64,000 nucleotides of DNA from Anaspis maculata (lineage: Eukaryota; Arthropoda; Insecta; Coleoptera; Scraptiidae), in contig OX421968.1 in the NCBI GenBank assembly GCA_949128115.1, positions 54,143,423 through 54,207,422 of the forward strand, written 5' to 3'. Within the stretch, counting starts at the first letter, position 1; the number at the start of each line of letters is the position of its first letter. Made by a program: the position numbers and the translations under genes. Below, piece by piece: positions 11,429 through 22,317 of this stretch. Under the pieces are notes generated by a model that searched no databases, was not told where the DNA came from, and saw only the letters and a program-made list of their open reading frames with translations.

Positions 11429-11956
11429 TGTTACGTACGGGTTCGTACTGAACGTAGACGTTCGCGTACGGGTTCAATTATAATTGAGACGATCGTTTCA
11501 AAACATACACTGTTTCTTTCTGCGTACTACAATAAATACACTTTAGCAATAATTATTGCGCTTGGGAATATCGCTGGTACTCTCGCTTCCATCGTTCTCG
11601 ATCACTTCCAGTTCAATACTACTCCATAGGCTGATTATCGGTGCTTTATATATCTGCGACTATTGATCTCGAATGTTTCATAGGTTCTCCAGCAAATTCC
11701 ACAGTGACCCGGCATACGATTTCTAGGCGACTCCCGAAAAATCCTACACATTTCGCGAGCATTACCAACGTGCGGTGAACGGCACCTCCGCCAAAATGAA
11801 CACATGTATCTGAACTCACTGTTGAAGTTTTCATTCAGTTCCATGGGCCAAAGCCCATAATCATGTTCTGAAATGCACTAGAGCTCCAAACTCTCATACT
11901 GCGACTTAATGGAAAGAGAAAGATCGCGTGTTCTCTAGTATCGCTGCTCGTAACAT
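11429..11956 (-). repeat. 3' LTR of the Ty3/gypsy element
   Basis: Starts TGTTACG and ends CGTAACA. Positions ~11706-11956 match 14199-14457, the surviving part of the other LTR, at roughly 80-85% by eye, so the insertion is not recent. Confidence 0.85.
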
Positions 11957-11972
11957 TGCCCCCCTCTTAAGC
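11957..11972 (-). promoter_or_regulatory. Polypurine tract
   Basis: On the minus strand, AAGAGGGGGGCAA lies immediately before the LTR start TGTTACG, where plus-strand DNA synthesis would be primed. Confidence 0.75.
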
Positions 11973-13030
11973 CTGTTCGTCCCGAATAGCCTCACAGTTA
12001 CTTCCCGAGTAACGTGCAAGACGATCAAGGTGGGCAACTTTGATCTTGGCTCTCGGAGCTCGCTGGATTCTATACACGACGTCATCATTCCTCTTGACCA
12101 CCGTGTACGGTCCTTCCCTCGGCGGATGAAACTTCGGAGACCTTCCTTTTTGGCGTTGAGGATTGTACAACCAGACCAGGTCTCCTGCTTGAAATTCCGT
12201 GGAGTTAGCCTCCAAGTCGTAGCGCGTCTTCATTCTATCGGTGGCGACTCAGATCCGTTTCTGAACCAACTCGTGGATGTCGCACATTCTTTGCCTCAGG
12301 TCGTTGACGTATTCAAGGATGTCTTCAGGATCATTCTCTGGCGTTCCAAATTGTAAATCGCAGGGGAGGCGAAGCTCTGGGCCAAAATGGACACGTGTCG
12401 GTGTTTCTCCCGTGGTGTCGTGAATGGCAGCGTGATACGCCATTAGAAATATTGGCAGATCACGACCCCAGTTTCGCTGATGCTCGTCAACGACCTTTGA
12501 CAGGTGCTATTTTATCGTCCTGTTGAACCGTTTGATCATTTCGTCGGACCGTGGGTGGAGGGGTGTCGTCCTAGTCTTCTGTATCCCAAGTAGAGTACAG
12601 ACACCTTGGAACACGTGTTGGATTCAAAGTTTCGTTCCTGGTCTGAGTGTGATTCCAGAGGTACTCCGAAACGGCTAATCAAATCATCCACCAGCACCTT
12701 CGCCACTGTAGAAGCTATTAGCTATCGGTTGGGTAGAGCGTACGCTTCCGGCCACTTGCTATAGTAGTCCATGGCAACCAGGATGTATTTGTTGCCATCT
12801 TCCGTTGTCGGGAACGGGCCAGCCACATCGATCGCGATGCGTTCAAAAGACGCTCCAACATTGTGAGTCTTCAGCTCCCCTCGGCTGCGAGTTCTTGGTC
12901 CTTTGCTGGCCGCTCAAATCTCGCACTGGCGACACAATGTTTCCACGTCGTTCCGGCAGTTCACCCAGTAGAACCGCTCGCGCACCTTGGCCAACGTCTT
13001 GTTCATCCCAAGGTGCCCTCGAGTGACGCC
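11967..13030 (-). pseudogene. Ty3/gypsy integrase, broken
   Basis: Minus-strand frames give the HHCC zinc-binding end, the catalytic core around IAIDVAGPFPTTEDGNKYI with the first catalytic Asp, the segment before MAYHAAIHDTTGETP, and a C-terminal FQAGDLVWLYNP...GPYTVVKR fold typical of gypsy integrases. Damage is visible: a stop replaces a zinc-ligand Cys after CRQCEI, a stop follows ALPNR, another follows MIKRFNRTIK, and the catalytic Glu expected before RFNRT is Lys. The enzyme would integrate retroelement cDNA; this copy cannot. Confidence 0.85.
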
Positions 13031-13379
13031 ATCGTGCATCTCCTTCGGGACTTCTTTCACTCTCTTCTTGGGAAGCACCAACTGGACCCTCTCCTTCTTC
13101 TCATCAGGACTCTCCCAGACTCTCTTCAGCAGCTCATTCTCGAATTTTACTGTTACTCTGTCCTGGCCAAGTTACTTTCTTCCAGCAAGTGAACCGATGG
13201 CTGGGTCCTCGCGCTGCTGCCAATCTGCTGGTTCACACTCTTGCCGTACCTGTAGTCTTTGTTGCGTGGTCTTCGAGAAAGATCATCCGTGTTGCCATTG
13301 CCATGACTCTTTCCAGGACGATGTTGACTTCATCGATCAGCATCTCCCCGTTCTAGCATGGAACAGTCTGCTGAACGGT

Positions 13380-13590
13380 ACTGTTGCCAGCAATCACGCT
13401 GCAGGTGGTCATCCTTTCCACAGTTGAAGCAACGCGGTCTTCCTCTTGTGCGATTGCTTTCTTTTGATTGATGACCTCCTCGATCAGCGGCTCTCCCTTC
13501 CACCATGGAATGGTCTGCTAAACTCGACCATTGCCTGCAGTCTCGACAAAGATGTCCTAGTTTTTCACATCCGAAGCAACGCGACCTTTC
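13380..13590 (-). pseudogene. Gag nucleocapsid fragment with two CCHC zinc knuckles
   Basis: On the minus strand, 13537-13578 encodes CFGCEKLGHLCRDC and 13390-13431 encodes CFNCGKDDHLQRDC, both C-X2-C-X4-H-X4-C nucleic-acid-binding knuckles. They lie upstream (in element orientation) of the integrase, as Gag should. Surrounding frames are broken. Confidence 0.8.
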
Positions 13591-13891
13591 TCCAGGTTTT
13601 GGCTAGTCTTCGGAATTGTTCCGAGACAATAATGAGTTGAGGATTTCCTCATACATTTCCTCGATCAATTTCTCAGCAGTACCTCCGGATTCCTCAACGC
13701 CCACCGCCTTGACTTGACAACTGCAAACCTCTTTGACTCCCTCATCCCTCAATGAAGATCGCCTGAGTCAGTGCGTCGCTGATGTCGACTGAGTTTTTGA
13801 TCATCACCATCTCACACAGATCTTGGTCTCGAATTCCATAGACGAAGTTATCTCTTATGATGTCTGTCAAGTGGTGCGCTGGGTACATTGG

Positions 13892-14119
13892 GCCTTATGG
13901 ATAAAGATGGAGCAATTGCTTTTGCTTGAATTCTTGCAGCAAAAAACGGAGAAACATTTGGACAGGAGACTTTAAACCATTATTATTATTTCAATCTGTT
14001 ACTCAAATGCTCAGTGAAACCTAAATTGATGAATTACATGAAGTTTCTGAGTTTTTTTGAGAATTTCCTTGAAAGAAAAAATCAAGAAAAAGCAATTGCC
14101 TAATTTTTATTCATAAGGC
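13892..14119. mobile_element. MITE nested in the Ty3/gypsy element
   Basis: 228 bp with ~32-bp inverted ends (GCCTTATGGATAAAG... and its complement, both continuing to CAATTGCTTTT). The flanks share CATTGG(G), suggesting a 6-8 bp target duplication. Nothing is encoded. Confidence 0.8.
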
Positions 14120-14198
14120 TCATTGGGTACGCTAGAAGAGCCAGCCTTTGGACATCAGCTCCAAATTCGTCTTCCTTAGTATTTTTTCATATTCCTTA

Positions 14199-14457
14199 GT
14201 GACCCAGCATACGATTTCTAGGCGACTTCCGAAAAATCCTATACATTTTACGGCATTACCAACGTGCGGTTAAGCCGTCACCTCCGCCAAAATGGACAGG
14301 AGTATCTCAACTCGCTGTTGAAGTCTCCATTCAGTTCCGCGATCCATAGCCTACACGCATGTTCTGGAATGCATTAGAGCTCCGCACTTGTACACTGCGA
14401 CCTAATGGGAAGAGTCTAGAAAGATCGCGTGTTCTCCAGAATCGCTGCTCGTAACAG
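14199..14457 (-). repeat. Truncated 5' LTR of the Ty3/gypsy element
   Basis: Matches the outer half of the LTR at 11429-11956 and retains the terminal CGTAACA. The inner part, with the primer-binding site, is deleted. Confidence 0.85.
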
Positions 14458-14461
14458 TATT

Positions 14462-15440
14462 ATGTTGACGGTGGTTTGGACCTCATGTCAATGACTCTTG
14501 TTTCTTCAATTTGTTTTGGATACAGTGGCGGACTTTGAAATCGGAGATCCTCTTCAAACTGAGCAGTGGAATTTGCATTGTTTGACAACGGAATAAAAAT
14601 GGAAATTAGTTTTTTGATTTTGCAGAGCTGATCCGATTCAAGAGTTACAAATCCTCATTAGATCTTCGACGGAGGGAAATCTGGAGCAGCTTAGCTAAAA
14701 ATGGAATAACTTGTGGCGGGATAAATTATTTGAATCGCGAATACTGCTTCAGTACAATGCTCATGTGAATTCTACACTAGAGAACGCATTGAGTCGATAG
14801 GTTGAGGATTGGTTGGTTGAGAAGTTTTTCGTTTGAGAATGGCTTAAGGGAGCAGCGAAGAAACTCAACATAGCCTTCAAGCCTTTACGCACCGCATTAT
14901 GTCAGTTACTCATAAGCGAAAGAACAAAGTTTTGTTCAGTTGTTGTGTCAGTTGAAATCTTTTGGTTGAGGAATAAAATGCCTCAACTACAATTGTTCAG
15001 TGATTCACACAGGAGGCGGCAGAAAGTAAATGTCACATCGTTTGTGATTAGGTGATCTAGAGTGCTCGAGGAAGCATGAGTCTGCAAAAATTCGGAAATC
15101 GGACTTCTTATTTTTTTTCGTTGAGGGGCGGCGGCCGGAATCGGCGGCTGGGTGCTGGGCGGTGACAAACAAAAAGTATCCTATCTCGTCCTGTTTTAAG
15201 TCAGCTATTCATCAGCGAAAGAATTAGAATCCTATGTTTCATGGTTCAGGAGAAATAGTTGAAAGATTCACTAAAATCATAGAAATCAGGCTGGGCCCAA
15301 TGGTCGATCAAAATTATCTTCACATAAATCATCAAGAAGACAAGCAATCAGTACAGATATTTGCATGAATATGAGAAATTACACACTCATACATATCACA
15401 TGATCGATTTCCACCAATCGAGGAAGCAGTGGCAAAATTC
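14462..15440. other. Interval with no recognised gene
   Basis: A few short frames occur, for example one with an acceptor-like TTTTTGATTTTGCAG near 14625. No domain could be recognised. Confidence 0.35.
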
Positions 15441-15464
15441 GGCAAAAAACTGGTCCCTCGTGGC

Positions 15465-15695
15465 CCAAAATCCGCTCAAACCCGATAGTGTCCTTTCAAC
15501 AAAATATCTCTAGCCGATTCAGAAATATCGCTTATCAAAGTTTCATACGAAAAACACAAAACACCCTGTATCTTCGTAACCAATGGAGAAAACAAAATTT
15601 TTTCTGTGGATCCTGACTCGCCTCGAAGTCCCCTATCTCCCATTAGCCTATGTAAGGTCACCCATGAATCACCTGTATGTATACACTGACTGCCG
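15465..15695 (-). repeat. Inverted partial copy of the 7.2-kb foldback end
   Basis: Reverse complement of roughly 7160-7350. It ends with CACCTGTATGTATACACTG, a decayed foldback terminus. It also carries CCCGATAGTGTCCTTT, matching sequence near 8165. Confidence 0.75.
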
Positions 15696-15871
15696 GGGGA
15701 GCCAATATGTCACTCGGATGTTCCAGAAAAATGTGCGCAAACTGTGTCGAAAAAAGGGAGTAGGAACCACGAGAACGATATTTTTCTCAATTTTTTTTAT
15801 TGTTTTTTCACATTTTCACTTTCTATCAAGTTTCATTACCTTACTAACATAGTTATGTAGTTTTATTTTCT

Positions 15872-16191
15872 GGTGGCCGGAATATTGGTCAAATAACACA
15901 GTTTTCCTTCAGTTCCAGTAACCTTATTCTCTGGGAAGAAAATTACCATTCTGGTCTTTATTGAAAGCTACAAGAATGGTCTTCAACACGTAACGAGCTG
16001 AAATTTTAAATTTTTGGAAAAAAATAAATTCTTGAGAATTATTTTTTTAAAATTTAAAATTTTGGCTCCTTACGTTGGAACCATTCTTGTAGCTTTCAAA
16101 AGAGACCTGAATGGTAATTTTCTTCAAGAGAATAAGGTTACTGGAACTGAAGGAAAACTCTGTGTTATTTGACCGCAATATTCCGACCACC
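15872..16191. mobile_element. 320-bp hairpin MITE
   Basis: The arms, starting GGTGGCCGGAATATTGGTCA and ending in the complement, pair over ~150 bp with an AT-rich centre near 16025-16050. No coding sequence. Confidence 0.88.
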
Positions 16192-17195
16192 TTAAAGAGT
16201 CAGAAATGGCATAAAAGAAATAATTATGTGCTTTTTTTGTTCGATAATTTGCAAATCAATATTATTATTACACCGCTACGGTGTTTTTTTTATTAAAATT
16301 ATATAGAAATGTACCTACTTCAAAAAACATCAACCTTGACTCCACCTCAGCAGTTGAAGGAAAATAATACACCCCAGTGGTTACGGGTTGAGATTTTCAT
16401 TTTCATTCATTTTCAAAAATCGAAAAAAGTCGATAAAAAAAGTGTGGGTACCTACCTATATCACCCGTTAGGTAGGTACTATCTGAAAAGAATCATAAAT
16501 GTTTTTGTTACAAATAACAAATACTACATGCCATTTGCATAGGTATAATATGTTCCTGTGGAAAATTACTATCATTTATCTAACATTCTCGTAATTTTTA
16601 AACATGGTGAAACTGACTTTCAGAAATGCAAAGCATTAATTTATTACTGATAGGCTATTTTAATTATTTCCCAATAAAAACTGCCAAATGGAAAAATTAA
16701 AAAAAAAAATTGATTCAAAAGACAAAAGCATCAATTTTCACAGCCTCTCATCATAAGCAAGCAAATATCACAAAATTTCCATTTTCATTAAAAAACAGAG
16801 CTATTATAAATCAGTCAATCTTTTCTGGTCGCAATGGGCGATATACTTACCTAGAAGAGGCAATAAGAGGGTGGTCCTGGTTTTGGTAGACAAAATTTGC
16901 TGGTTGATAAAGGATAAAAAAAAAGACGTGAACTCACCTCAAACAGCGAGCCAACAAGTAGCAAAGTCCTCACGGGGGTGAGTCTCATGAGCGCATTTTC
17001 GGAGTGCAGACGAGTAGACTGTTCACTGTTATCTGTAAACAGATTGTCCCATAAGTACTACAAGAAATCATCAATCTTTATGAAAACACGATGAGTAGTC
17101 AATAATAATATCGACATATCGACCATAAGCACGGAGCCCAGACCATCAGCTTGCTGAACCGCAACGCCGCGGCTGTAAAAATCGCATTCGCATAA
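16192..17195. other. AT-rich interval, nothing recognised
   Basis: Two short open frames (16111-16542) lack recognisable features and have the base composition of non-coding DNA. Confidence 0.4.
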
Positions 17196-17196
17196 T

Positions 17197-17965
17197 ATAC
17201 AGGGTGTCCACCTCGGTGTCCACGGTTTAAGTGCTCTAACTGTAGGGTTGTATTCTTTGGCCAAATGCAAGAACATTTTTCTCATACGTTTTTTTTTTCA
17301 GGCTTTAGTTTCCAAGTTACTGGGTATCAAAGAATTAGAAAATAAAATCTTTTTTTGCTATAACTTAGTAACTACCATTTTCACGAAAACCAAACTTGGT
17401 ACGATTGATAGACTATTAATTAGCTTTCATTTAGGGTTTACCATTACTTTGTTGAGAAACCAGTGGCGTAGATATTGAGGGTTACCCACCAATTAACCCC
17501 GGTTATCTGCACGCCACTGAGATAAAATCAATCTTTGATAACATTTTCTGATTCTCCGGACAATTCTAAGCAAAAAAAGGTACTCTTGGTCCGAAGCTCT
17601 AAAGTCAACCATTTTCGAGAAAAATCCTCCTAGAGAAAAACGGCATTTTATGCTAAAAAGCATGAAAATCGATCATAACAATAAATTGACTGATGAGACT
17701 TTTGTAAGCTGCAGTATTATTGAAAGTATTAGAATAACTGAAAAGAAGACTTATTAGAAATTATTGCTCTTGTTTAGTATTACTTACACTAATTACAAGA
17801 TAATTTATTGAAAAATAAGTTAACTTTTTTTTTTCTAATTTTTTGACACCCTGTAACTTGGAGACTGAAGCCCGAAAAAAAAAATGTTATGGGAAAATTT
17901 TTCTTGCATTTGGCCAAAGAATACAACCCTACAGTTGGAGCACTTAAACCGTGGACACCTGTAGA
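17197..17965. mobile_element. Foldback element, 770 bp
   Basis: The left terminus TATACAGGGTGTCCAC pairs with GTGGACACCTGTAG at the right. Arms of ~190 bp include TTGTATTCTTTGGCCAAATG and its complement. The centre contains CCAGTGGCGTAGAT and its mirrored partner CACGCCACTG, the 'GTGGCGTAGA' core found in other foldbacks here. Confidence 0.88.
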
Positions 17966-18411
17966 TTCCGCATAAAAATATAGGCATATTCTTCCTTGAG
18001 AATGAGTCCATCAAGTTAATTTTTTCACTAAAAAATTACACTTCATCAGTGGAAAATTCAAGTAGATACGCGCTGCAATGACTATGAAGTGATGTAGGCA
18101 ACCAGCAATACAACAACGATGTTGATAGGAACTTTATCTGGTGTTCTCTGGTCTATGGTGAACACACATTGTTCCTTCTTTTTTTTGCAAGAATTTCTGG
18201 ATAATCCGCAAATTTTATTTCAGAATATCATTATACACAACGTTCTGAGTGGTTTGCCAATTTTTTTGTTGGTATTTGTGTACTCGATTATGCTTGAAAG
18301 AAATGAGTTTTTTTAATAAAAAGCAAAATACTTGAATAAGACTAACAATTTTTTGCAATATACCGTGTGTTTTTCGAAAACCACACCAGCTCATAAATTT
18401 TTCCTATGAGA
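17966..18411. other. Interval with a 65-codon frame of unknown meaning
   Basis: A frame at 18119-18316 encodes hydrophobic stretches but no homology was recognised. It is probably chance. Confidence 0.3.
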
Positions 18412-18923
18412 TATACAGGATGTCCCGAAAATACACCGACAACGTTCTAGGGCAGCTTCCTCTCATCAAAACAAGAAAAAAAGTTCCCATAAATATGGGT
18501 CCGGACACGCTTCCTAGGGGAGCTACAGGCCCCTAAAGGTGGGACCCTGAGGATGGTGTTCATTTATTATTTTCGAAACCGTTCAAAGGAAATCCAGTCA
18601 AACTGAAACTTGACACTTTAATAACCTTTCTTATGCCTAACAAAATTTGAATGCCTAACAGAAATGAAGTTGCTTTGAGATGGTTTTTCTTTTTCGCCTT
18701 GAATCGTAATTAAAAAAACAGCATTTCTGACCACGTTTTCATACATTCAAACTCAAATATCTCGTAAACGATGTGGCTATCGAGGTTGAGCAAACGGACC
18801 TTTTTTTGAGAGAAAACTCCAATATTTTATTCCGGACCCATGTTCATAAGAACTTTTTTTCTTGTTTTGATGAGAGAAAGCTGTCCTAGAACGTTGTCGG
18901 TATATTTTCGGGACACCTGTATA
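18412..18923. mobile_element. Foldback element, ~510 bp
   Basis: TATACAGGATGTCCCGAAAA at the left matches the complement of TTTTCGGGACACCTGTATA at the right. Arms of ~100 bp (ACCGACAACGTTCTAGG...) enclose an unpaired centre. Confidence 0.9.
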
Positions 18924-20176
18924 GATTTGAAATTCTCATGGGTTATTTGAAACCACTTTTGATTTTCAAATGGAAACATCCTGTATACAGGGTGTCCCGT
19001 GTTTAATCGCAAAGATTTTGCCAGTCGATAGAGCATCAGAAAAGAATGAGACATGCATATAAAATTTTTGTTCAAAAACCCGTAATAACGGAGATACAGC
19101 TCTTCAAAGTTTGTAAACAAATATAGTCTTTTCTATTTATCTTTCATACTGGTCAACCGATTGGCGTCAAATTCTCACACGTATTCACTAAACAAATGCC
19201 TATAAATCTCGAATCATATCTTTGGTGAGAACATTCCCATGGCGTAGATAGGGGTGGTGACGCCGCTTTTATCATCCCTAATTTTTTTCAAATTGTTCAT
19301 TCAGTTTTGAGCAAAAAGTTGCTCCTGCAAAATTTCGATAGGATGCTTACTTTTTGAGATAATTCAGTTTGAAGATTTCTAGTCAATCTTGCAACTTCTC
19401 ATAATTTTAATTGCATAAAATTTGCATTACTACATTATTGGAGATAATCAGTTCTAAATTCACAAAACTGATGTTGAGATCATTAAGTATCATAACGTAA
19501 GAACAATTTTGATCTGAACAATCCAGTGGCGTAGAATTAGGGGGTTTTCTTACTCACATCCACTTATCTGCTACGCCACTGGATATTTTTTCAAATTAAT
19601 ATTTTTTCTAATTTGTCTCTCGATTCAGAAAAAAAGTTGCTCGTCTGAAATTTTGATTGGAGGCTTCGTTTTCGAGTTATTCAAATTTAAAAGTTTGAGG
19701 TCAAATAAAAAAAACCTAAAATTCAAGTCCCTGCTATTTAGAAGCAGATAGGTACATGACTGGAGAACAAAAATAATTGTAACATACATTGACTGACATG
19801 CAATTTTGTCTTCCATCCCGGCTTCTGTACCGCTAATGAAATTCTTTTCCTAGTTTAACTTTCTTCAAAATTGATGAACTGTAAAATCAAGATAATTCTA
19901 GGTATGAACTCACACAATGTAAGTAAAATCAAAAGAAAGGGGTACACTAATCAACATGAATAATTGAAAACAAGATTAATTAAAGGGTTTGCTGTTTTGC
20001 TCGATATGCCAGCCATTTTCTTGACTCAGAACTTAAAAGTTCGAATAACTCGAAAACGAGGCCTCCAATCAAAATTTCACAAGAGCAACTTTTAATACTG
20101 GCTCAAACGACAAATTTAAAAAAATTAATAATTTTGAAAATTATTTAGTGACGTAGCAGATAAGTGGATGTAAGTA

Positions 20177-20259
20177 GATTGTAGATTGTAGATTAGAGGT
20201 GGTCGTTTGGTCTCGGAGGATCCTTTCTGCACTGCGACCTATAAGATCTTTTGTGCGTC
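20177..20259 (-). mobile_element. 83-bp retro-insert with 17-bp target duplication
   Basis: ATAAGTGGATGTAAGTA occurs at 20160-20176 and 20260-20276, flanking an 83-bp insert that begins with GATTGTA repeats on the plus strand. On the minus strand the repeats form a 3' (TACAATC)n tail, as in CR1-like or other 5'-truncated non-LTR elements. Confidence 0.8.
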
Positions 20260-20642
20260 ATAAGTGGATGTAAGTAAGAAAGCCCCCTAGTTCTACGCCA
20301 ATGGAATGTTTTGATTAAAATCGATCTTACGTTATGATACTTGATGATCTCAACATCACTTGTGTGAATTTGGAACTGATTATATCCAATGATGTTGCAA
20401 TGCAAATTTGAAGCAACTAAGATTATGAGAAGTTGCAAGATTGACTAGAAATTTTCAAATTGAATTATTTCAAAAAGTATGCCTCCTATCGAAATTTTGC
20501 AAGAGCAACTTTTCGCTTAAAATTAAATGAACAACTCGAAAATGGCACTGACTTTAAAAAATTTGCAGTGGGGGAAAAATTAGGGATGATAAAAAGAGGC
20601 GTACCACCCCTATCTACGCCATGAGGCTGTTCTCACCGAATG

Positions 20643-21440
20643 TTTTTTTTTGTTTTTTTTTTGCGGTGGGCGGGTATCCGTGTAGTCACTGGCAGTACCT
20701 CCTTAGCGCCGTCTTAGTAGGCTAAGAGCGACGCCGGGTGATTCCTACACCACCCACCATTTTATGGACGCATCAACAGCGAGGTTATTAGCACCCTTTT
20801 TTTCGGTGTCCTTCTCGTTTCACAATTTTTCCCTTGACGTGACTGCACGGTGGTACACGCCAAGGTATAGTCTGTACACCGATAGAACGGACTTTTTTGA
20901 ATTCCAGTGATGTGACCTATAGCAAACAAAAGCACCAAAGACTGTAACAACATAGGCGCGTTTGGAACTAATATTAGTTTTGTTCGGTTGGTAGTCTTAC
21001 CCGGGCAAATTATCCCTACGCCAAGCCAATGGCATTACATTCAGCGAGTTTGACACTTACGTACGATTTCTAACCTCCATTTCTCTATGATGTTTGTTAT
21101 TTTCAGTCGGCTCGGCTGTTGTGTTGTGTAATAAAATCAGCTTCATTTAAAAAAATTATTTTCTCATTCATTAAAATTGGTATTAAACTGGTCATTTAAA
21201 ATTACCATAGCACTTAGCTGTGATTAGCGGAAATGAGCACCTCTTTCTAACTGGAATTTTAAATTTCGCGGGTAACGCTCGGGGACTACTTTTCAAGCGG
21301 AGGAATCTAGTGGTCCTTTCTATCAGTGTATAGAGTATACTAAAGAGCGCATGAAAATTTTCACCTGGCCCAGGCCGGATTCGAACCCACGATCCCTGGA
21401 ATTGCTTCCAAAGACGGAGTCCGCCGCGCTACCGGCCGGG
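20643..21440 (-). mobile_element. tRNA-headed SINE-like insertion, 798 bp
   Basis: Flanked by a 13-bp direct repeat, TTCTCACCgAATG / TTCTCACCaAATG (20630-20642 and 21441-21453). On the minus strand it starts CCCGGCCGGTAGCGCGGCGG and ends in a poly(A) tract (poly(T) at 20643-20660). The 5' head is tRNA-like, with an A box (TAGCGCGGCGGACTCCG) and a B box (GGGTTCGAATCC). It is unusually long for a SINE; the body may include LINE-derived or unique sequence. Confidence 0.82.
21363..21440 (-). other. tRNA-like head of the SINE
   Basis: GGCCGGTAGCGCGGCGGACT...GTGGGTTCGAATCCGGCC has Pol III A and B boxes and a partly paired T arm, but it is not a convincing functional tRNA. It is the internal promoter of the surrounding insert. 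Confidence 0.75.
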
Positions 21441-21480
21441 TTCTCACCAAATGTATTATTCGAGGTTTATAGGCATTTAT

Positions 21481-22203
21481 AATCTTTATTGATGATTATA
21501 CATACAGAGTATGTTTACACACGTCACAAACAAGCAAAAAATGTAAAACACCGCAATACATCAAATGTATCACAACAGAACATCACAAGACATGAATTCA
21601 TCTAATGTATGAAATGCATTTACAATAAGGAAATTTTTAATTTCGGTCTTGAACTTTTCACGATTATGCGTCCGGATTGAGGATGGTAGTTTATTTATAA
21701 ATTTAATTCCATAATAACCAACACCGTCCCGGGTCTTGGTCAACCTCAAAAATCTCGAATCGATGTCATCACGGTTTCTGATATCATACCGGTGAGTCTG
21801 TCCTCTGCACACGCTACTGTTCAATGAATGGTCCTTCATGTAAAGCAAACACTCTAAAATGAACATCGACGGCAAAGTCAGAATGCGCAGCCTGCGGAAG
21901 GCCGACCTGCAGAGCAATCGTTGGATGTACTGAACCGAAGTACGCCGTTCTGAGAATTTCCTTGGACACTCTGCCCACAAGACTCCTCAGTAGAAATATG
22001 TTTTTTGCAACTCTGGCGCAGACAGACCGCGCGGGCGGTTCCCAGCCAAGTCGAGGATCCATCGTCAACCCCAAAAACCTTACGCTCTCAGCCGCATCCG
22101 GAACATCCCGAGTTCCACGGCGTAATCCGAAAATCATCATCTCGGTTTTTGCGGAGTTTAGGCACAGCCTGTTGGTAAGGTACCACCCGCCACCGCCACC
22201 ACC
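21481..22203 (-). pseudogene. 5'-truncated non-LTR retrotransposon (RT C-terminal part)
   Basis: Minus-strand frames encode WYLTNRLCLNSAKTEMMIFG...FLGLTMDPRLGWEPP, the segment after the reverse transcriptase active site in Jockey/CR1-like LINEs. A frameshift follows, and then a conserved C-terminus (FLRLTKTRDGVGYYGIKFIN...FKTEIKNFLI). An AATAAA precedes the 3' end. CATTTAT (21474-21480) and CATTTGT (22204-22210) flank it as a 7-bp target duplication, matching the empty site in the opposite foldback arm. Confidence 0.82.
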
Positions 22204-22317
22204 CATTTGTTTAGTGAATACGTGTAAGAAATTTGACGCAAATCGGTTGACCAGTATAAAAGTTAGGTGAAAAGAGCTGTATTTGTTTACCAAATTTGAA
22301 GAGCTGTATCTCCGTTA

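Larger units (their letters stand above)
11429..14457 (-). mobile_element. Deleted Ty3/gypsy LTR retrotransposon
   Basis: The element lies on the minus strand. It is bounded by LTR ends TGTTACG (11429) and CGTAACA (14457) and flanked by a 4-bp direct repeat, GTAT (11425-11428 and 14458-14461). Order on the minus strand: truncated 5' LTR, Gag zinc knuckles, integrase, polypurine tract, 3' LTR. Protease, reverse transcriptase and RNase H are missing, and integrase carries stops, so it is a dead, internally deleted copy. A MITE is nested near its 5' end. Confidence 0.88.

Noticed and set aside
18030..18070. Third hammerhead (CTGATGA on the minus strand near 18040)
   Set aside because: The downstream segment cannot form stem II followed by GAAA and GUC at proper spacing.
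18119..18316. 65-codon frame with hydrophobic segments
   Set aside because: No homology, no splice or poly(A) context, AT-rich composition; likely chance.
21962..22270. 102-codon plus-strand frame
   Set aside because: Shadow of the minus-strand LINE fragment.
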